Notes: generated from the sequence alone by a model not told the origin. 64,000 nucleotides of DNA from Ulva prolifera (GCA_023078555.1 CM041198.1:66856-130855), one strand, 5' to 3'; shown: positions 37,244-50,395, counted from the first letter of the stretch. Translations and numbers: made by a program.

Positions 37244-40200
37244 ATGAAGGCCTGCAACTCACGGGTGCGCGCTTTCCCGGCCGCACGTGCGGGTCGCTTA
37301 TTGCCCACAAGGAAGGCCACTGCGGTGCCAGCACCCGCGGCAGCGGCAGTCGATTCCGCGAAGGAGCAAGACACCCAAGTGAAAGCACCATCTGCACAGG
37401 TGCGCCAGTTGGGTCTTGCATGTAGCAGGTGACTTTACCGCGTCTTCGAAAATCATTCACCCCATGGCCGTGACGCACCGACAACGTCGGGGCCTGCAGC
37501 ATATGGTTGTCGGGGTAGGGAAGACATGATAATCAAAACGCATACATTCCTGTAGCCTCATTCAGCTGCACGGCATGTGACATTCTTCATTCAGTTGCCG
37601 TGAAGGTCGGGGCATGGCGAAATCTCGGCTGTTGCAAGGTGTAGCTCACGTGCCACCCAGCTCATGCACGAATACTTGGCACGTTCCTGCGGTCGCGTCG
37701 ATCGATCAACATCGGCAAGTCTTACTTACACCAAGATTAAAAAGCTTTTAGGGTGTTGATGTTGGCAGGATCCACGCTTACGACGACTCGGTCGGTTTGT
37801 TCATGCTCCACGCCAACTCACAGCGTACATTACCACAAGCACTGCATTCAACAGCTTGCAAATGTTTGAAACAAGTGTATGGACTGGCACTAGCTGGTAA
37901 CGAGTAGGCGGTGCAAGCAATCGCAAAGTCGGGGGCGGCTGCGTTGAGCGTTCGTTTTATCCGCCTGGCCCTCTCGGGTCCATCTGCGCTTCATCGACCC
38001 TCAAGCTGCTGCACGCCTGCTGCGCCGATGCCCGCCCTATAAGCTCCCTGTGTACCCACATGCAGCCTATGGGGCACGGTCCCGTTCCCATGTCTGGCAT
38101 GCCTGCCTGGACTCGGTGCATGACCCCTAAGCCAGCCCTGGCTGATGATCTCTAGAACTTGCTTCAAATCGCTTACCCTGCAGGATTTCAGTTACACACT
38201 GCCAGGCGTCGACAAGACCGTGCTGGGCGTCATCCTCGGTGGCGGTGCTGGAACCCGTCTGTACCCCTTGACCAAGAAACGCGCCAAACCAGCTGTCCCT
38301 CTTGGCGCCAACTACCGCCTGATCGACATCCCGGTCTCAAATTGCCTGAACTCCAACATCAACAAGATTTACTGCCTCACCCAGTTCAACTCCGCCTCGC
38401 TCAACCGCCATCTCACCTCAGCATACAATGCCAACGTTGGCACGTTCACTTCCCGCGGCTTTGTGGAGGTCCTCGCCGCCACCCAGACACCTCAGAAACA
38501 GACCTGGTTCCAAGGTGCCGCCTCCTGCCTCCTTGTCGTCCTTTCGCTAGGACGCTCTGTAGTCCCATCGGATGCACCTGCCCTCGAGACCCGCAGCAAC
38601 AGATGCGTATGGCTGCAGCCTGCCTTCTGAGGACAACCTGCCTACTAACACCACCAGCACTACTCTACCTGCATGCCCTTGTCTGTGAGCCAAAACAAAT
38701 CAGCCGCACTTGTGGGCGATCTCCTATGCACACAGTCAGCTGCCCGGATCCGCTTTTGCTTTTTTGTTCAAAGCATTTTTTAAACTGCAGTAGGGGGGAC
38801 TCAACTTGATTCCGAGGGCCTACGCTATCAGCAGGCACATAACCATCAAGACGAAAATTCTTAAGTCTCTGCATAACACTATCAACGCTGCCTGAAACAT
38901 GTGCAGGCACAGCAGATGCAGTCCGACAGTACATGTGGCTGTTTGAGCAGTCTGTCGCGGAGGGCGTCGAGGACTTTCTCATCCTGTCAGGCGACCACCT
39001 GTACCGATGCAACTACCAAGACTTTGTGCGGGAGCACCGTGAGAACGGCAGTGACATCACTGTTGCAGCTCTGCCGTGCGATCCAGAGCGTGCCAGCGCC
39101 TTTGGCCTGATGAAGATCAACGATCAGGGCCGCATCACGTCCTTTGCAGAGAAGCCGACTGGCGATGCCCTCAAGGCAATGGAGGTCGACACTACTGTCC
39201 TTGGCCTCGATGCTGACAAGGCGCAGGTACCCAATCCTGCAAGCGACTGCCTGCGTGTGAGATTGTATTACGTTTGTGCTTGTTCCAGATCCTTGTTCAC
39301 CAGAGTCCTCTTTTTGTGGTGTGCCTGTTCAGGCCGCATGTTCATGGCCTTCTTTAACAGCGTCCCTCTGATTCCATCTTGGGCTCTGGACATGCACAGC
39401 TCTATGGGCCAACTGATTGGTGCTGCTGACATCAAGGTTCTGCCACAAGGCGACGAGGCCGTGCCATTACATGTCAGTGTCCAATAACGTGTCTGTGATC
39501 ACGGGCTGCGCTGTTGACTAACTGCAAGCACTGTCAGACGTCCAACTTTTCAGCAGTGTTTGCTGTTGCGGCAGTGACTACCATTGAAAGCAAGTGGCCT
39601 CAGATACATGAAGTCCGGGCTGGCTTGGTTTGGCAGGCAGGCGGATACTGTGTAGTGACGAAGACGTCTCGCTGTGAATACCCACGTATCAACCATGGCT
39701 GTGCAATGCACGATTGTGAGTGCACTATGTCGTGAAGACACGCCGTCAGGGCAACGTGCCAATGCTGCAGGTCATGCCCCATATTGCATCTATGGGCATC
39801 TATGTCGTCAAGGCCGATGCCATGCGCAAGCTCCTCATGGAGGCCTACCCCAATGCCAATGACTTTGGCTCAGAGGTCATCCCGGGCGCAGTCAGCCAAG
39901 GCATGCGGGTGCAAGCGTACCTGTACGAGGGGTACTGGGAGGACATCGGGACGATCGGCGCGTTCTACAACTCACAGCTCGCGCTGCTCAATGGCACGCC
40001 ACCATTCTCCTTCTACGACAAGAGCGCTCCCATCTACACGATGTCCCGCTTCCTGCCCCCGTCCAAGTTCTCCGTGCGCCACCGTCCTTGCTGTGGCATG
40101 CGACTCTGTGGGCCATCCGCTGATCAGGCTACACTGTGCACTCACTGCCTATCGACCATACATGCATGCCCCATGTGCTGTGGCTCAGCCACACCCCACA

Positions 40201-41071
40201 CTTGCTTTGGGCCCCTCGCGTGTGTGTAGACAGCTGATTCAAACTGATTTATATGTCAGTCGTGTCATTTGGGGGTGTATGTGATCAGGTCCGCTGAGGG
40301 CAATTTATTTTGCGTGCCATGCGTAGCATCCATCTGTTTGCTTGCAGGCAGGTCCATGTAAGCACCGTTTGGTTGTTAAGCACTAGGCCGTGGTGCAGGA
40401 CGCCATCATTGAGTCATCAATGATAGGGGATGGATGCTACATCCAGCCTGGTGTGAAGGTCGTCAACTCAGTGGTGGGTCTGCGTGCCAAGATCTACACC
40501 AATTCCATCATTGAGGAGTCATTGCTCATGGGAACGGACTACTACGAACGCCCAGAGGACTGTGAGCTTACAGAATCATGTCTGCCTATGGGGATCGGCG
40601 CCAACTCGTGCGGCTCTCATACCTGCTTTTGCTTATCCATGCGTGAGCATCTCCGTATGGGCCAAATGTGCACAGTGTGGGGCCTCGTCCCGATTTAATG
40701 CTAGCATTGTCCCCCAAGATATAGCACGTCCAAGCCATATCCTTGCCCTCCTCTTGATGTCGTCACAATGTTAATTGTTCAGCTCCGCGCTAGCATGACA
40801 ATGATCTCCCCCTTGCGACTAGAGCATCTAATGGCAAGATATTTAAAACGGATGTAGTACCAACTATGTTCACAACCTCAACGTCGGTGATGTATCCAGG
40901 CACTTACGCAAGTGCATTGTTGACAAAAATGCTCGCATTGGCCAGAATGTGAAGCTCATCAACAAGGAAGGGGTGACAGAAGCTATCCGTGAGGATGACG
41001 GCTTCATTGTCAAGGATGGCATTATCGTCGTGATCAAGGATGCTGCAATCCCCAGTGGCTTTGAGTTTTAG
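37244..41071 (+). CDS. ADP-glucose pyrophosphorylase small (catalytic) subunit
   Basis: Makes ADP-glucose and pyrophosphate from glucose-1-phosphate and ATP, the committed step of starch synthesis, in the plastid. Six exons, fully phased (37244-37399, 38184-38514, 38907-39226, 39771-40073, 40387-40607, 40900-41071), give 500 residues. Exon 1 encodes an Ala/Arg-rich transit peptide of about 50 residues. The nucleotide-binding loop is [19 protein letters not shown]. Other conserved blocks are [62 protein letters not shown], and the left-handed helix end [10 protein letters not shown]...DGIIVVIKD. The small-subunit assignment rests on [13 protein letters not shown] and the overall match to APS-type enzymes. 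Intron 1 is 784 bp. It is convergent with TPLATE, with stops 240 bp apart. Confidence 0.97.
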
Positions 41072-41310
41072 GAAGGCAAGGTGGTCAGCCGAGCCAGTGT
41101 TGAGCAGGCTGATGCAGCAACGTGATGGTGCATAAAATCACGCCCATGTAATGAGGTGGACAATAACATGATCCAAATGGCAATGTTCACAAGTTACTTT
41201 GTATTAAAATCACAAACACTACGTGAAAATTCCCTACAGTGTGCCAGATCGTACATATAAACGACATCCTCTTGCTGTCTTCATGCCATTCACTGACATC
41301 TCACATATGC

Positions 41311-44300
41311 TCATGCAGCAACCATAGAATCCCGCATCTGTTGCCACTGCGATAAAACGGCCACGTGCAGCCAGTCATCACCGACCTGTTCCAAGACTGC
41401 TTTGAATTCTGGCTGTTCTTCGACTTGAAACTCGTCATCGGAAGTCTCCACAGTTGGCTCGTCTGTCTGTGTGCCCGCGGCAGCTGCTGCAGCTGCTGCC
41501 TTGGCGAATGCTGCAAGCTTTGCTGCACCACCAGAGTCAGCCACCCCATCTCCATGGGCTGTGGCTTCCTTCTTAGCACCAGAATTTGCAGCAGACTCTG
41601 ACCCCGCTGCTTTGGCCATCTCTGCCGCCTCCACTTCGGGGTCTGGTGTGAGCTCTTTCTTGAATTGTACAGCTGCATGGGCATACTTGTTGCTTAGCAG
41701 GGGCACCTGCCCGGCTGCCACGTGGTCTCCACCCGCCACTGACATGGCCACAGCACCGTCTGTGAGCTCCCGCAGCCAGTTAGCAGGGTCTGATCGCATT
41801 GATGCTGCAGCACCGGAGCTGGCAGTGTGTGCGACAATCCGGAACATGCAGCGCGACAGCGAGGCCATGACAGCAGCGTCACAGGTCAGAGGTGACATCT
41901 CCGGGTCAGAGAGGATGAGCTGGGCGCTGATGAGTAGGCCTACGGCACGATTAGTTGTGTCATATGCAAGGTAAGCCGCCTGGAAGCCACCAAGGGCAGG
42001 CAGGAGGTCCAAATGAACACGCAGGAATGGCTTTTTCTCGATGATGTCCAGCACAGCCAGGCCCCCTGCAGCGCCTGGCCACTTGCATGTCCCTGCACCC
42101 CAAAATCGCGTACATCTCTGCCTACAAATGGTACACATAGAATTGCACACAGCAATGCGAACAAAATGGCAGCCAAGCAGAGCAGGCGAGCGCTGGAGAT
42201 GCATTGGAACAAGTTGCTTAGAGCGCCACGTGACATACGGCCTTGCATGCTATTGCAGTGACAGTGGAGGCGCACCGGAAACCGTGCATGTGTAATGCCA
42301 GGTGTGGAAGCGCTGAAAGAAGATCTCTGGCGACAGGTGCACTCGAGGGGCCTTGAGCTGCAGCGTGATGGGAACTCGCAGTGGTGCAGTGTGCACCTCA
42401 AGCCGCTCCAGCGACTGTGTACCGCCCAGCAGCATCTTATGCGAGACAATGGGCTGCAGCACAACTGCGCCGCTCCCAGAGACGGCAAAGGTAAGAGTGT
42501 GAGTGGTGCTCTCAAGTGGCTCCAGTCGCGGGATTGTCCAGCCGGAGAGCCCGACAAACACTGCAGCACCTTGAATCTGCACCTTCACCAACACGCCCTG
42601 CAGGTCCTGCTCCAGCATGCTCTGTGCCTTGAGAGTGAGGACCATGTGCATCGCAGCCCAGTCCATGCAGACACGCGCAAACAGGCGCAATGCCTCGTGG
42701 CCAGACGTGAGCTCAACGAATCGATTTGGCACAGCAAGGATGCATGCACCAGCCCCATTCAGCACGCTCGCAGGGTCCAGAGACCGGGCAATCTGCATGG
42801 GAGCAGGCATCGTGCCAATGGTGGCCAGCAGGTCTGCCAGGGTGTTCGATGTGTCCGGCCGGACTGAGGGGTCACGGTATGCCTCCCATATCTGCTGCTG
42901 AGATGACGTCAACTGTGACTCGAAAACAATGTGCCGCTTCGCACGCACAGAGTCTGCAAGCGTGATTGCCACAGGGGCGCCGAACGGGAATCCCTCTTGA
43001 GCATGGGTGAACAGAGGCTGCAGCGGCTCAAGCATTGGGCCTATATATACGCGTGCAACCTGTGGGGGGCGCCCTGCAGCCACACGGCGCGCCTCCACCA
43101 CTGCAGGAGGCAAGGATGTGCCGGTGATACTTGAAGTGCTAGATACGTTTCCACTGGTGCTGGGTGGCGCAGGGGCTGCAGTGATACGCGTCGGCGCCAC
43201 GAAGACATGCCTTCTGCCAGTGGCTGCGACTCCGTCTGCCGAAGCCGCTGCGACTGTGGTGGCCGCAGAGTTTACCGCCGCACCATTTGACGGAGGCTGA
43301 GGCGGTGCCGGGCGGTGGGGGGAGGGGGCGCCCCCAGGAGTGGCTGCCGCTGCACCAGCAGGCGCGGCATCTGCGGCTTTCGAATGATGAGCATGCATGT
43401 CGTGCACCGACTGAATTGGCGCCGTCGGAGCCTTCTTCTTTCTCAGTCCGAGGACATTTCCCATGCCCTTCGCACCAGACACCAGCACATTGGAATTCCG
43501 AATCTTGGGCACTGCCGTGCCAGATGACGCATCAGCTGCACCATCTATGCCTTTGGCACCAGAGGCAGAGCCGTCCGCCGCTGGAAAGCTCGCAGCGGCG
43601 TGTCCCTTTGGTGCTGCACGTGCAGCTGTGGCGGCCTTGGGATCTTTGGCATCGTGCGCTTCGACTGCATCCGGCCTCCCACTAGCTTCATTTGTTTCGG
43701 GTGGATCCTTGTTGGGGTCCTGGGATCCTGCCCCCGACCCTGTTTTCCGGCGGAGGCCAAATAGCCGGCGCTTGGACCCACCGACCGGCTCCTCACCGAT
43801 GGTCTCTAAGCGTTTTGCTGCTTGCTCTGTCGTCGCCGGACTCGCACTTCTGACTACTGGGGAGATGCGGCCCGGGGCCATCGACGCCGCATCTGTCACC
43901 CTCGAGCCAGTTGCAGCTTGCTCAGGATGCAGCTGCTCTGAGGGGGGCAGTGATGCCGAGTGGGCGTCTGCGGACTGATAAACAACGTCCTCTTCCAGCT
44001 CTTCGGCTTGTCCTGGAAGGTTCTCAACGACAGCTTGCATTACCTCATTCAGCCGTTCGCACAGCTCCTGCACACCATGGTAGAATTTGACTAGTCAGCT
44101 GTTGCAGATGAACCTGTTGAAGGGTTCACTTCCTTCAATGCGCTGCAGGATGCTGGCATGGACACCCAGCTGGCAACCCCCACAAGGCACCGATTGGCGG
44201 CCTTCTACTTGCATCGCATTCAGGCAGCTGTAGTCAGTTCCCAGGCAGACACAACACTGGTATAATCGAATGGAAACATGCTTACCTGCAAGCCCACCGC

Positions 44301-47300
44301 TTCCGGGAGGCTTGTGAAGGCCTGCGATAGCATCGCAGCAATGCTTTGGGACAGCTCCTGGAAACCCGCGAGGTGGCTGTACTCTGCAAAGTTGTTGTAG
44401 CACAGATAGCAGACGCGCTCCAGGGCTAGCGCAGCCATTGCGAGCCCCTCATCACACGCGTCCCACCAGTCCGTGGCCTCCGGCATGTGCAGCAAATGCC
44501 CGCCAAAGAGCAGTGGCCGGTCGCGTGCCTTGAAGCCCTGTGCACCTACGCTGTATGGAAGTGCGCCAGTACGTGTTGACATTTCTAGCTCCTGCACGCT
44601 CTCAGCGATTATTCCAAGAATTTCCTGTCAACGCGTGCACAGCTGCCCACATGGGACACGCCTCTGAGTGGGTCAGAGCATGCAGGAGGACCGCGAGACT
44701 TGAGCGACCTGCGAAATGGGGTGGCATTGTCAATGTAGATGTATCCTGACCTACACATGGGCAAGAAGCATGGGGCAGGACTGCCATTTGTCCATCAATC
44801 TTGCTCATACAGGAGGAGTGGCTTGGCAGAAGGCACGGACTTCAGCACCTGCGTGTGCATCTCTGTGGTGGAAAGCGGCTGGTAAAGCAGCAGCTCTCGC
44901 AGCATATCTAGGAGCTCTGCCCATTGCTCCTCCAAAACTGCGGGCAGCGACAGGTGGTGTACGATGGCCCACAGGGCTCGGGGTGTGCTTGCCGGTGATA
45001 GGCTGCGCCAAAACTTAAGAACCTTGAGGAACATGCCTGGAGTGCAGCACACACAATGTCAGTGCGCCCCTCAGTGTCCATGACCTGCTTCAAGCGGGAA
45101 TTGGGATCATGTGTGACAAACAGCTGTGGCAGAGTTTGGCTCCGATGATCAAGACCATTTCTATAACCTCGAGCCCCTGACGATGTCACTAGATTTGACA
45201 CACTGCACTCATGTAATGCACTCTAGTACTGCACTCGGATATCCTGCACTCGCCAAAGATGCAAATGCATGCTAGCATGAAAGAGGGCGCACCCTGCAGG
45301 GTGTTGGTGGCATCATTAAGCTTCTGGACCAGACGCATGCGGCCCTGTTGCAGGCGGGGAGAGTCGGCATTTGGCTGAAGGTGCTCTGCACTGGATAAGT
45401 CTTCGCACTTGCGCAGTGTGTTGAGGACATGCTGCGTCCGAGATGCCAACACAAACCACTTATCGGATGTGAGAGTCGCGGGATACGTGCCCTGCTTCTT
45501 TTCCCGCTTGTGATCCCAGCCGAGGCAGCCCTACATATGTCTACTGTGGCGATGTGTCGCAGTCACTGACTGCTGAGTTGGCGATGCAGACAAGGACAGG
45601 GCTGCTCACAAAAATCCACCACAGACAAGATGCAGAGCCTGTCTGCAATGGTGACACTCGAGCTCGCATTCGTGGATCTGGTATGCGAACTATTCAAGGA
45701 GCGTGGTGGCCACCTGATAGGTCCTCAAGGAGCTGGTACCTCAGGCTTTCTGCTGGAGGTTCGTATCGTATTGCTGATGCCTACGCGGACACGTTAGGCA
45801 GAGGTAGCGGCATTAATGAACAGCAAGATATCCACCTGCTGGGTTTGCAAGATGAGCAGCGCCTGTGCTTCTCAATTGTATGACAAGCACACTGTGCTCA
45901 TATTCTGGTCACAGTCGGTCATGCTCACGCACTCTGCAGTAACGCAGACAAGACAGCATCTACAATTCAAAATTATGCTCCAAAAAGATTATGCTCCAGC
46001 ATGAGCTCTTCTCACAAGCACCAAGAACCGTTGCAAAAGGCATAAATTTTATGATATGACAGAAAGCGGGACATGAGCCACCAGAAGGTTTCAGTGTGAA
46101 AATGTGCTCCCAGCTGAAACACGTGCATGTGGAAGCATTGACAGCTGTTAAACGAGCTGACGAAGAGACAGGGTGCACCTGAGTTCCCTGGAGCGCAACC
46201 AGGGCAATCTGAGTCCATTCCACCGCAGTCAGTCTGGAGTCGAGGACGGCCGCAGAGTCGATGCAGACTTTGAGATCATCTGCTTCACCCTCCTGGGCCT
46301 GAATTTGGTCATGGGACTTGAGGGCATGCTCTATTGCTCTGTTGGCTTCTTCATGCGTGAGAAGCACCTCCATCAACGTCGCCACGATCTCCTGATTGAT
46401 TGTCGGACTGGCCTCCTGCAGCAAGCCTTAGTCAATCTTACAGCATACTAGATAGAGCAACAGCATGTTGTTCGTTTCAACAGTATCTGCGTTGGAGCCA
46501 ACAGTCATAGATCCATCAGCTTTCCCGGCCCCTTCAGGTTGGAGAACGCAGAAGAGCATCCATCGGCATGTATGCCCCCGCTGTGTGGGTGGCATGGAAC
46601 ATTCTTGCCGGTGTAAACACTACATAATATGCCCCACAGCATGCTCATGGTGGAGTCTATTCACAGGGCCCCCAGGGCGACTACATCAACTGACCTCAAG
46701 GCTCTGCTGCAGCTACATCCAGCCGGCCTCAGATGTCAGCAGGGCAAGCAAGATGGGATAGCAAATACCAGACTGAAGGTTCTGGTAAGGGGGCGTTACC
46801 AGGACATCCCCAGCACGGAGCATCTTCAACAGGGGCACCTCCAGGAGCTCGATGAGTGCATGTGCATGTGCGCGCCCTGCAGGAATCGGTGCCACGAGAC
46901 TCTCTGGAAGCAGCTGCTCTGCCTGTGCGCGTCGCCACACCGACAGGTCTGTGTCGATGATGGCACGCCACAGCAGCAGGAAATTGGCGACCCGTGCTGA
47001 ACCTGATGCGCGCTGCACTACCCAATGCACCACAGTTTTGCCAACGGCAGGCACATCTGAAGATGGCAGCACACACAGGTACCTACAAATTGTGGCTGTG
47101 GCAGCTTCACGGGCAGCAATCGCGTCCAGCGGTTCACCAACACGAATGAGTGCAGACATTGCTGAGCGAGCCCAGTCGTCCGGACACGGCGCGACCTGCA
47201 GTCGAGGAAACTTGACAATGCTGTGCAGCCACTTCAGATGCAGTAGTGCACGAGACGCTTCGGTGGCCAGAGCCGTGTCCGGAGAGGATATGTGCTCCAG

Positions 47301-48768
47301 GCAGAATGCCCCAACAGCTGTGAAGAGCCAGCCGTCACTGACTGGCGCTGCAGCATTTGCGGAGGTGCCTGTTGCAGCAGGCTTGGCAGTACCACTGCTG
47401 ATCAGGTGCCCATACGCATCTAGGCGTGGATGGGGGTCCTGGGTCATGAGGAGGTCAAGAATCGTGATAAGCATATTGATGCTGTCCACCTGCAGGCGTG
47501 AGCCGACTTCAGCAGTAGCGTGCAGGCTGGCCACCTATCTACGATCAAGTCATGTGTGTACGCCATCACATGTACAGCCACGGCTGCCGTTTGCCTCAAC
47601 GACTTTGAACTTCCAGCGTTGGATCCGCAGATTTGTCGTGGCAACAGTGATCGGAAGGCATGCAGGAGCGATCATGGTGTAGCTGGAGCAATGATCTGGA
47701 AACAGGACCACACCTTGAGACTGGCTGGCATAGCATCCATGCGGTACAGCACATGTGCCCCTGCCACTCGCACCCGCACTGCTCCTGCCCACGCCATCAA
47801 CGCCAACACAGTCTGCAGTTCCCCGGTCTGCTCTGACTCTCGTGCTGAGCGAGCTGCAGAGAATGCAGCAATAGTGTTGTTCACTGCAACCAAGCCCCCA
47901 TGTACGACCCGTGGAACTGCGTCCGTAGCCAGGTCTGCGATATGCTCCCAGCTGGCCATTGTGCGACGCAGGCGCTCAGGGTCAGAAAATAGTGGCACAG
48001 CAAACGCTGGTTGGCAGTAGCAGTGAGCGACGGCAACTGCCGCAGCTCCCTGCGTTTCGGGGGTGGCCTGCATGCAGCAGCTGATGTGAGCGGGTGTAAG
48101 CACCGTTGCAACGGTCGGCTGTGCAATTCAACAAAATTATGAAACCATGGGGTTGGTCAGTGGAGCATACTCCATTCACAAACACAAGTAGCTTGCTCTC
48201 CAGGTCGGTGTCTGACATCATCCGGGTGACATGTATCTCAGGGAGCATGGCAATGACCTCCAGCACACGGATCTGGATCTCCAGGGGCTGCTCCGCGCTG
48301 AGATCTTGCAGCAATCCTTGACACACGTACATCCAGTCATTGTGGTGGAGACTGGACACTTCAACAGCATCATATGCCAAGCGCTTGACGACGGCACTAG
48401 CCTTTGCCGGAGCGATGAGGAGCTGTATGCCAGCCCCTGATCAGATATAATACAATTCACAAACTTTGAATGCTCTTGCACAAACGAAGCATGCGCATGG
48501 AGCTGATGATCGACACCTCTTGTCACGCGATCATGGAACGAAAATACCGTACCCGGCACACATCGCTAACTACCTGCTGCACATTTTTCCCTTCCGCCAA
48601 GTGCTCCGTGAGCTCAAGCAGAAGATTAGCTTGAGCTGCTGTAGATCCAGTAGACAGCACTGCTTGAATCGTATTTACGGGATTGGTTGCCTTCTGGTCT
48701 TTTGGTTTGTCTTTCTCAGCAGGCTGTGTCTCTTGCTCCTTATCAACCATGGCTTCCTCTTCGATCAC
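41311..48768 (-). CDS. TPLATE: TPLATE/TSPOON subunit of the TSET endocytic complex
   Basis: Large adaptor-like subunit of TSET/TPC, which works at the plasma membrane in clathrin-mediated endocytosis in plants and some protists. The gene has about 12 exons. Firm ones are 48768-48574, 45036-44849, 44591-44286, 44067-42276 and 42092-41311. Other coding lies near 48400-48200, 48103-47690, 47534-46750, 46430-46180 and 45450-45190. The N-terminal solenoid matches TPLATE: VKRLAYDAVEVSSLHHNDW corresponds to the plant CKKLAFDLIRSTRLTPDLW. Later come STPRALWAIVHHLSL and the appendage block LSPEIFFQRFHTW. The C-terminal block KKPFLRVHLDLLPALGGFQA corresponds to KPFHRVCSHIIRTVAGFQ, followed by WLRELTDGAV. 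The tail is acidic with an Ala tract. The 1.8-kb exon encodes an unusually long Ala/Pro/Ser-rich linker before the appendage. Not all exon borders were resolved. Confidence 0.88.
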
Positions 48769-48779
48769 AGGTGTCTAAT

Positions 48780-49440
48780 GTGCTAGCTACGGAAGATGGT
48801 GCGTGCTCCAGGAAGGCATGAGGCATTGGATGTATGTGCCATGCTGCAGATGAGTGCCCCCAGGTGTTGCTAACAAGAATAAATCGCCCCGATTTTTCAC
48901 ACCTGCATAGCAACACCAGTATGCAACGGGGGTGGCGGGGTTAAGAGGTCAGTCGCAAAGGCATATCCCTGTGCACAGCTGTGTCCATGGACCAAGGAGA
49001 CTGACCAAGGCATGCATTGACAGCGCTAGCGACGCTGTATGAACCGCAGCGCTAGCGACGCTGTATGAACCGGCCATGACGATCACGAGGGGGATAGACA
49101 CCTACACAGCAATCTACGTCATGTCAAATCTGTTTCAGCTGGCTGCGAGTCCGTCATCCGAGTTTGCGAGCATCACATGCGTTGTGGCACCCGCGTCGGG
49201 TCCGTCGCGTCGTCAGGCTCGGTCACGCGGCGACTCACGCCTCGCGGTAGTGCTCGTCGGCAGATCCGTAGTGAGATCCTATTTTGCACGAATGGCACAG
49301 CAGTGACAAACTCTTGTTGGGGAACAAGTCATGAGGACTCGGGCCATTGCATGGCAGGGCAAAAAATTCCTCAGCATCAGGCCGAGCCTCAGCTTGACTG
49401 AGATAGGGCAAGACACATTCTCGGCGATGGCAGGATCATC
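48780..49440. other. Intergenic, nothing coding recognised
   Basis: Upstream of TPLATE. It contains a 26-bp exact tandem repeat (see 49021-49072) and otherwise short frames only. Confidence 0.45.
49021..49072. repeat. Exact 26-bp tandem duplication
   Basis: Two identical copies, 49021-49046 and 49047-49072. Each contains AGCGCTAGCG, which is itself near-palindromic. It lies in intergenic DNA about 250 bp upstream of the TPLATE start. Confidence 0.95.
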
Positions 49441-49498
49441 GCGCATGTGCGCGAACTAAAAACACGCACGCGCCGGGCAATGACGCTGGGGGAGGCGA

Positions 49499-49640
49499 CG
49501 GGCCTGGACCAGTGCTCTACAGATGGGTTTTTTCTTGGCGGGAAAACCGATGCCAAACCCTTGTTTTGGTCGGGCTGCCCCCTCCAAGACGGTCGGTAGA
49601 TGTCGGGGTTTCCCGCCAACGCTGTGGCAATCTGTCGGGG
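49499..49640 (-). mobile_element. Inverted partial copy of the retroelement flank
   Basis: On the minus strand this segment reads CTGTAGAGCACTGGTCCAGGCCC, matching the 50382-50405 junction (CTGTAGAGCACTGGCCTGGACCC). The adjoining blocks CGGGAAAACCGATG and TCGGGGTTTCCCGCC also occur around 50235-50320. It therefore mirrors the flank of the element at 50.1-52.8 kb in opposite orientation, about 0.5 kb away. Confidence 0.6.
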
Positions 49641-50010
49641 ATGTTCAAACCAAATTACGGGGTCATTTGCATTACAGCATTTGCCAACTGATTATTGCAC
49701 GAAGTCTAATCAATTAAAGAATGGGTGCGGCACAGCTCTGTGCGCATCTTTGTGCGCATCTTTGAACTTGTACTTCGTAAAGTCGCTGTTCTTACAAGAG
49801 TCACATATCGTACAGTGCCACTGGTGAGAATTGTTGACAACGCCTTCGTTTTTGTCTTCTCCCGTTCACTAATTTGTGATCGTACTTCGTATTCCACCCA
49901 TGGAAACTCAAGCTGGCGTGCGTGCACTTTGGTGACAGACAACCTTTACCGAACGACAGAGCCATCCGCAGCTACTCTTTTCGAATAACTGGCTTCGTTC
50001 CTGTCATTGT

Positions 50011-50052
50011 CAGCTGATGATGAAGCATTATCATGATTATCATGATCAGCTG
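50011..50052. repeat. 42-bp imperfect palindrome
   Basis: The outer arms CAGCTGAT and ATCAGCTG are perfect inverted repeats. The interior is rich in TCATGAT/ATCATGA, also near-palindromic. It lies between the two inverted element flanks. Confidence 0.8.
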
Positions 50053-50159
50053 TGCGCTTGGGCACTCGGCCGGTAAACCCGAAGTTATGCAAGGTCATTC
50101 TCGCAACACTCAAGCAACAGGTAACACCGATGTCAGCAATAGTTCATTCCGTTTAGTGT

Positions 50160-50395
50160 TCTTCTGGCCGGACCAGGCCCGACAAGCTGTCGGGACTCCC
50201 GAGTCTTGACCAGGCCCGCCGAGCTGTCGGAATTCTGTCGGGGTTCCCGCCATGCCTCGGTGGCGGCCGGCGGGCTTCGCCCGCCAGCCCCCCCGTGGCT
50301 TGACGGGAAAACCGATGGCTCGCTTCGCTGGCCATCGGTTTTTTCGCCATTTTTTCAATTTTTGTCGGGAAACCGATCGGTCTGTAGAGCACTGG
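50160..50395 (+). repeat. Hairpin-rich 5' flank of the retroelement
   Basis: Two related copies of GACCAGGCCCGMMRAGCTGTCGG lie at about 50170 and 50208. A GC hairpin is at 50269-50285 (arms GGCGGGC/GCCCGCC, 3-nt loop). A 12-bp perfect inverted repeat follows at 50308-50319/50331-50342 (AAAACCGATGGC) with an 11-nt loop and a T run, then the 67-bp repeat also seen at bases 1-67. Coding for the reverse transcriptase starts within a few bases of its end. Confidence 0.85.

Noticed and set aside
43287..43978. Plus-strand frames of 130-170 codons rich in Ala/Pro
   Set aside because: They are antisense shadows of the low-complexity TPLATE exon.
50308..50346. Hairpin plus T run as a bacterial rho-independent terminator
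   Set aside because: The context is eukaryotic and within a mobile element; the shape is better explained as element RNA structure.
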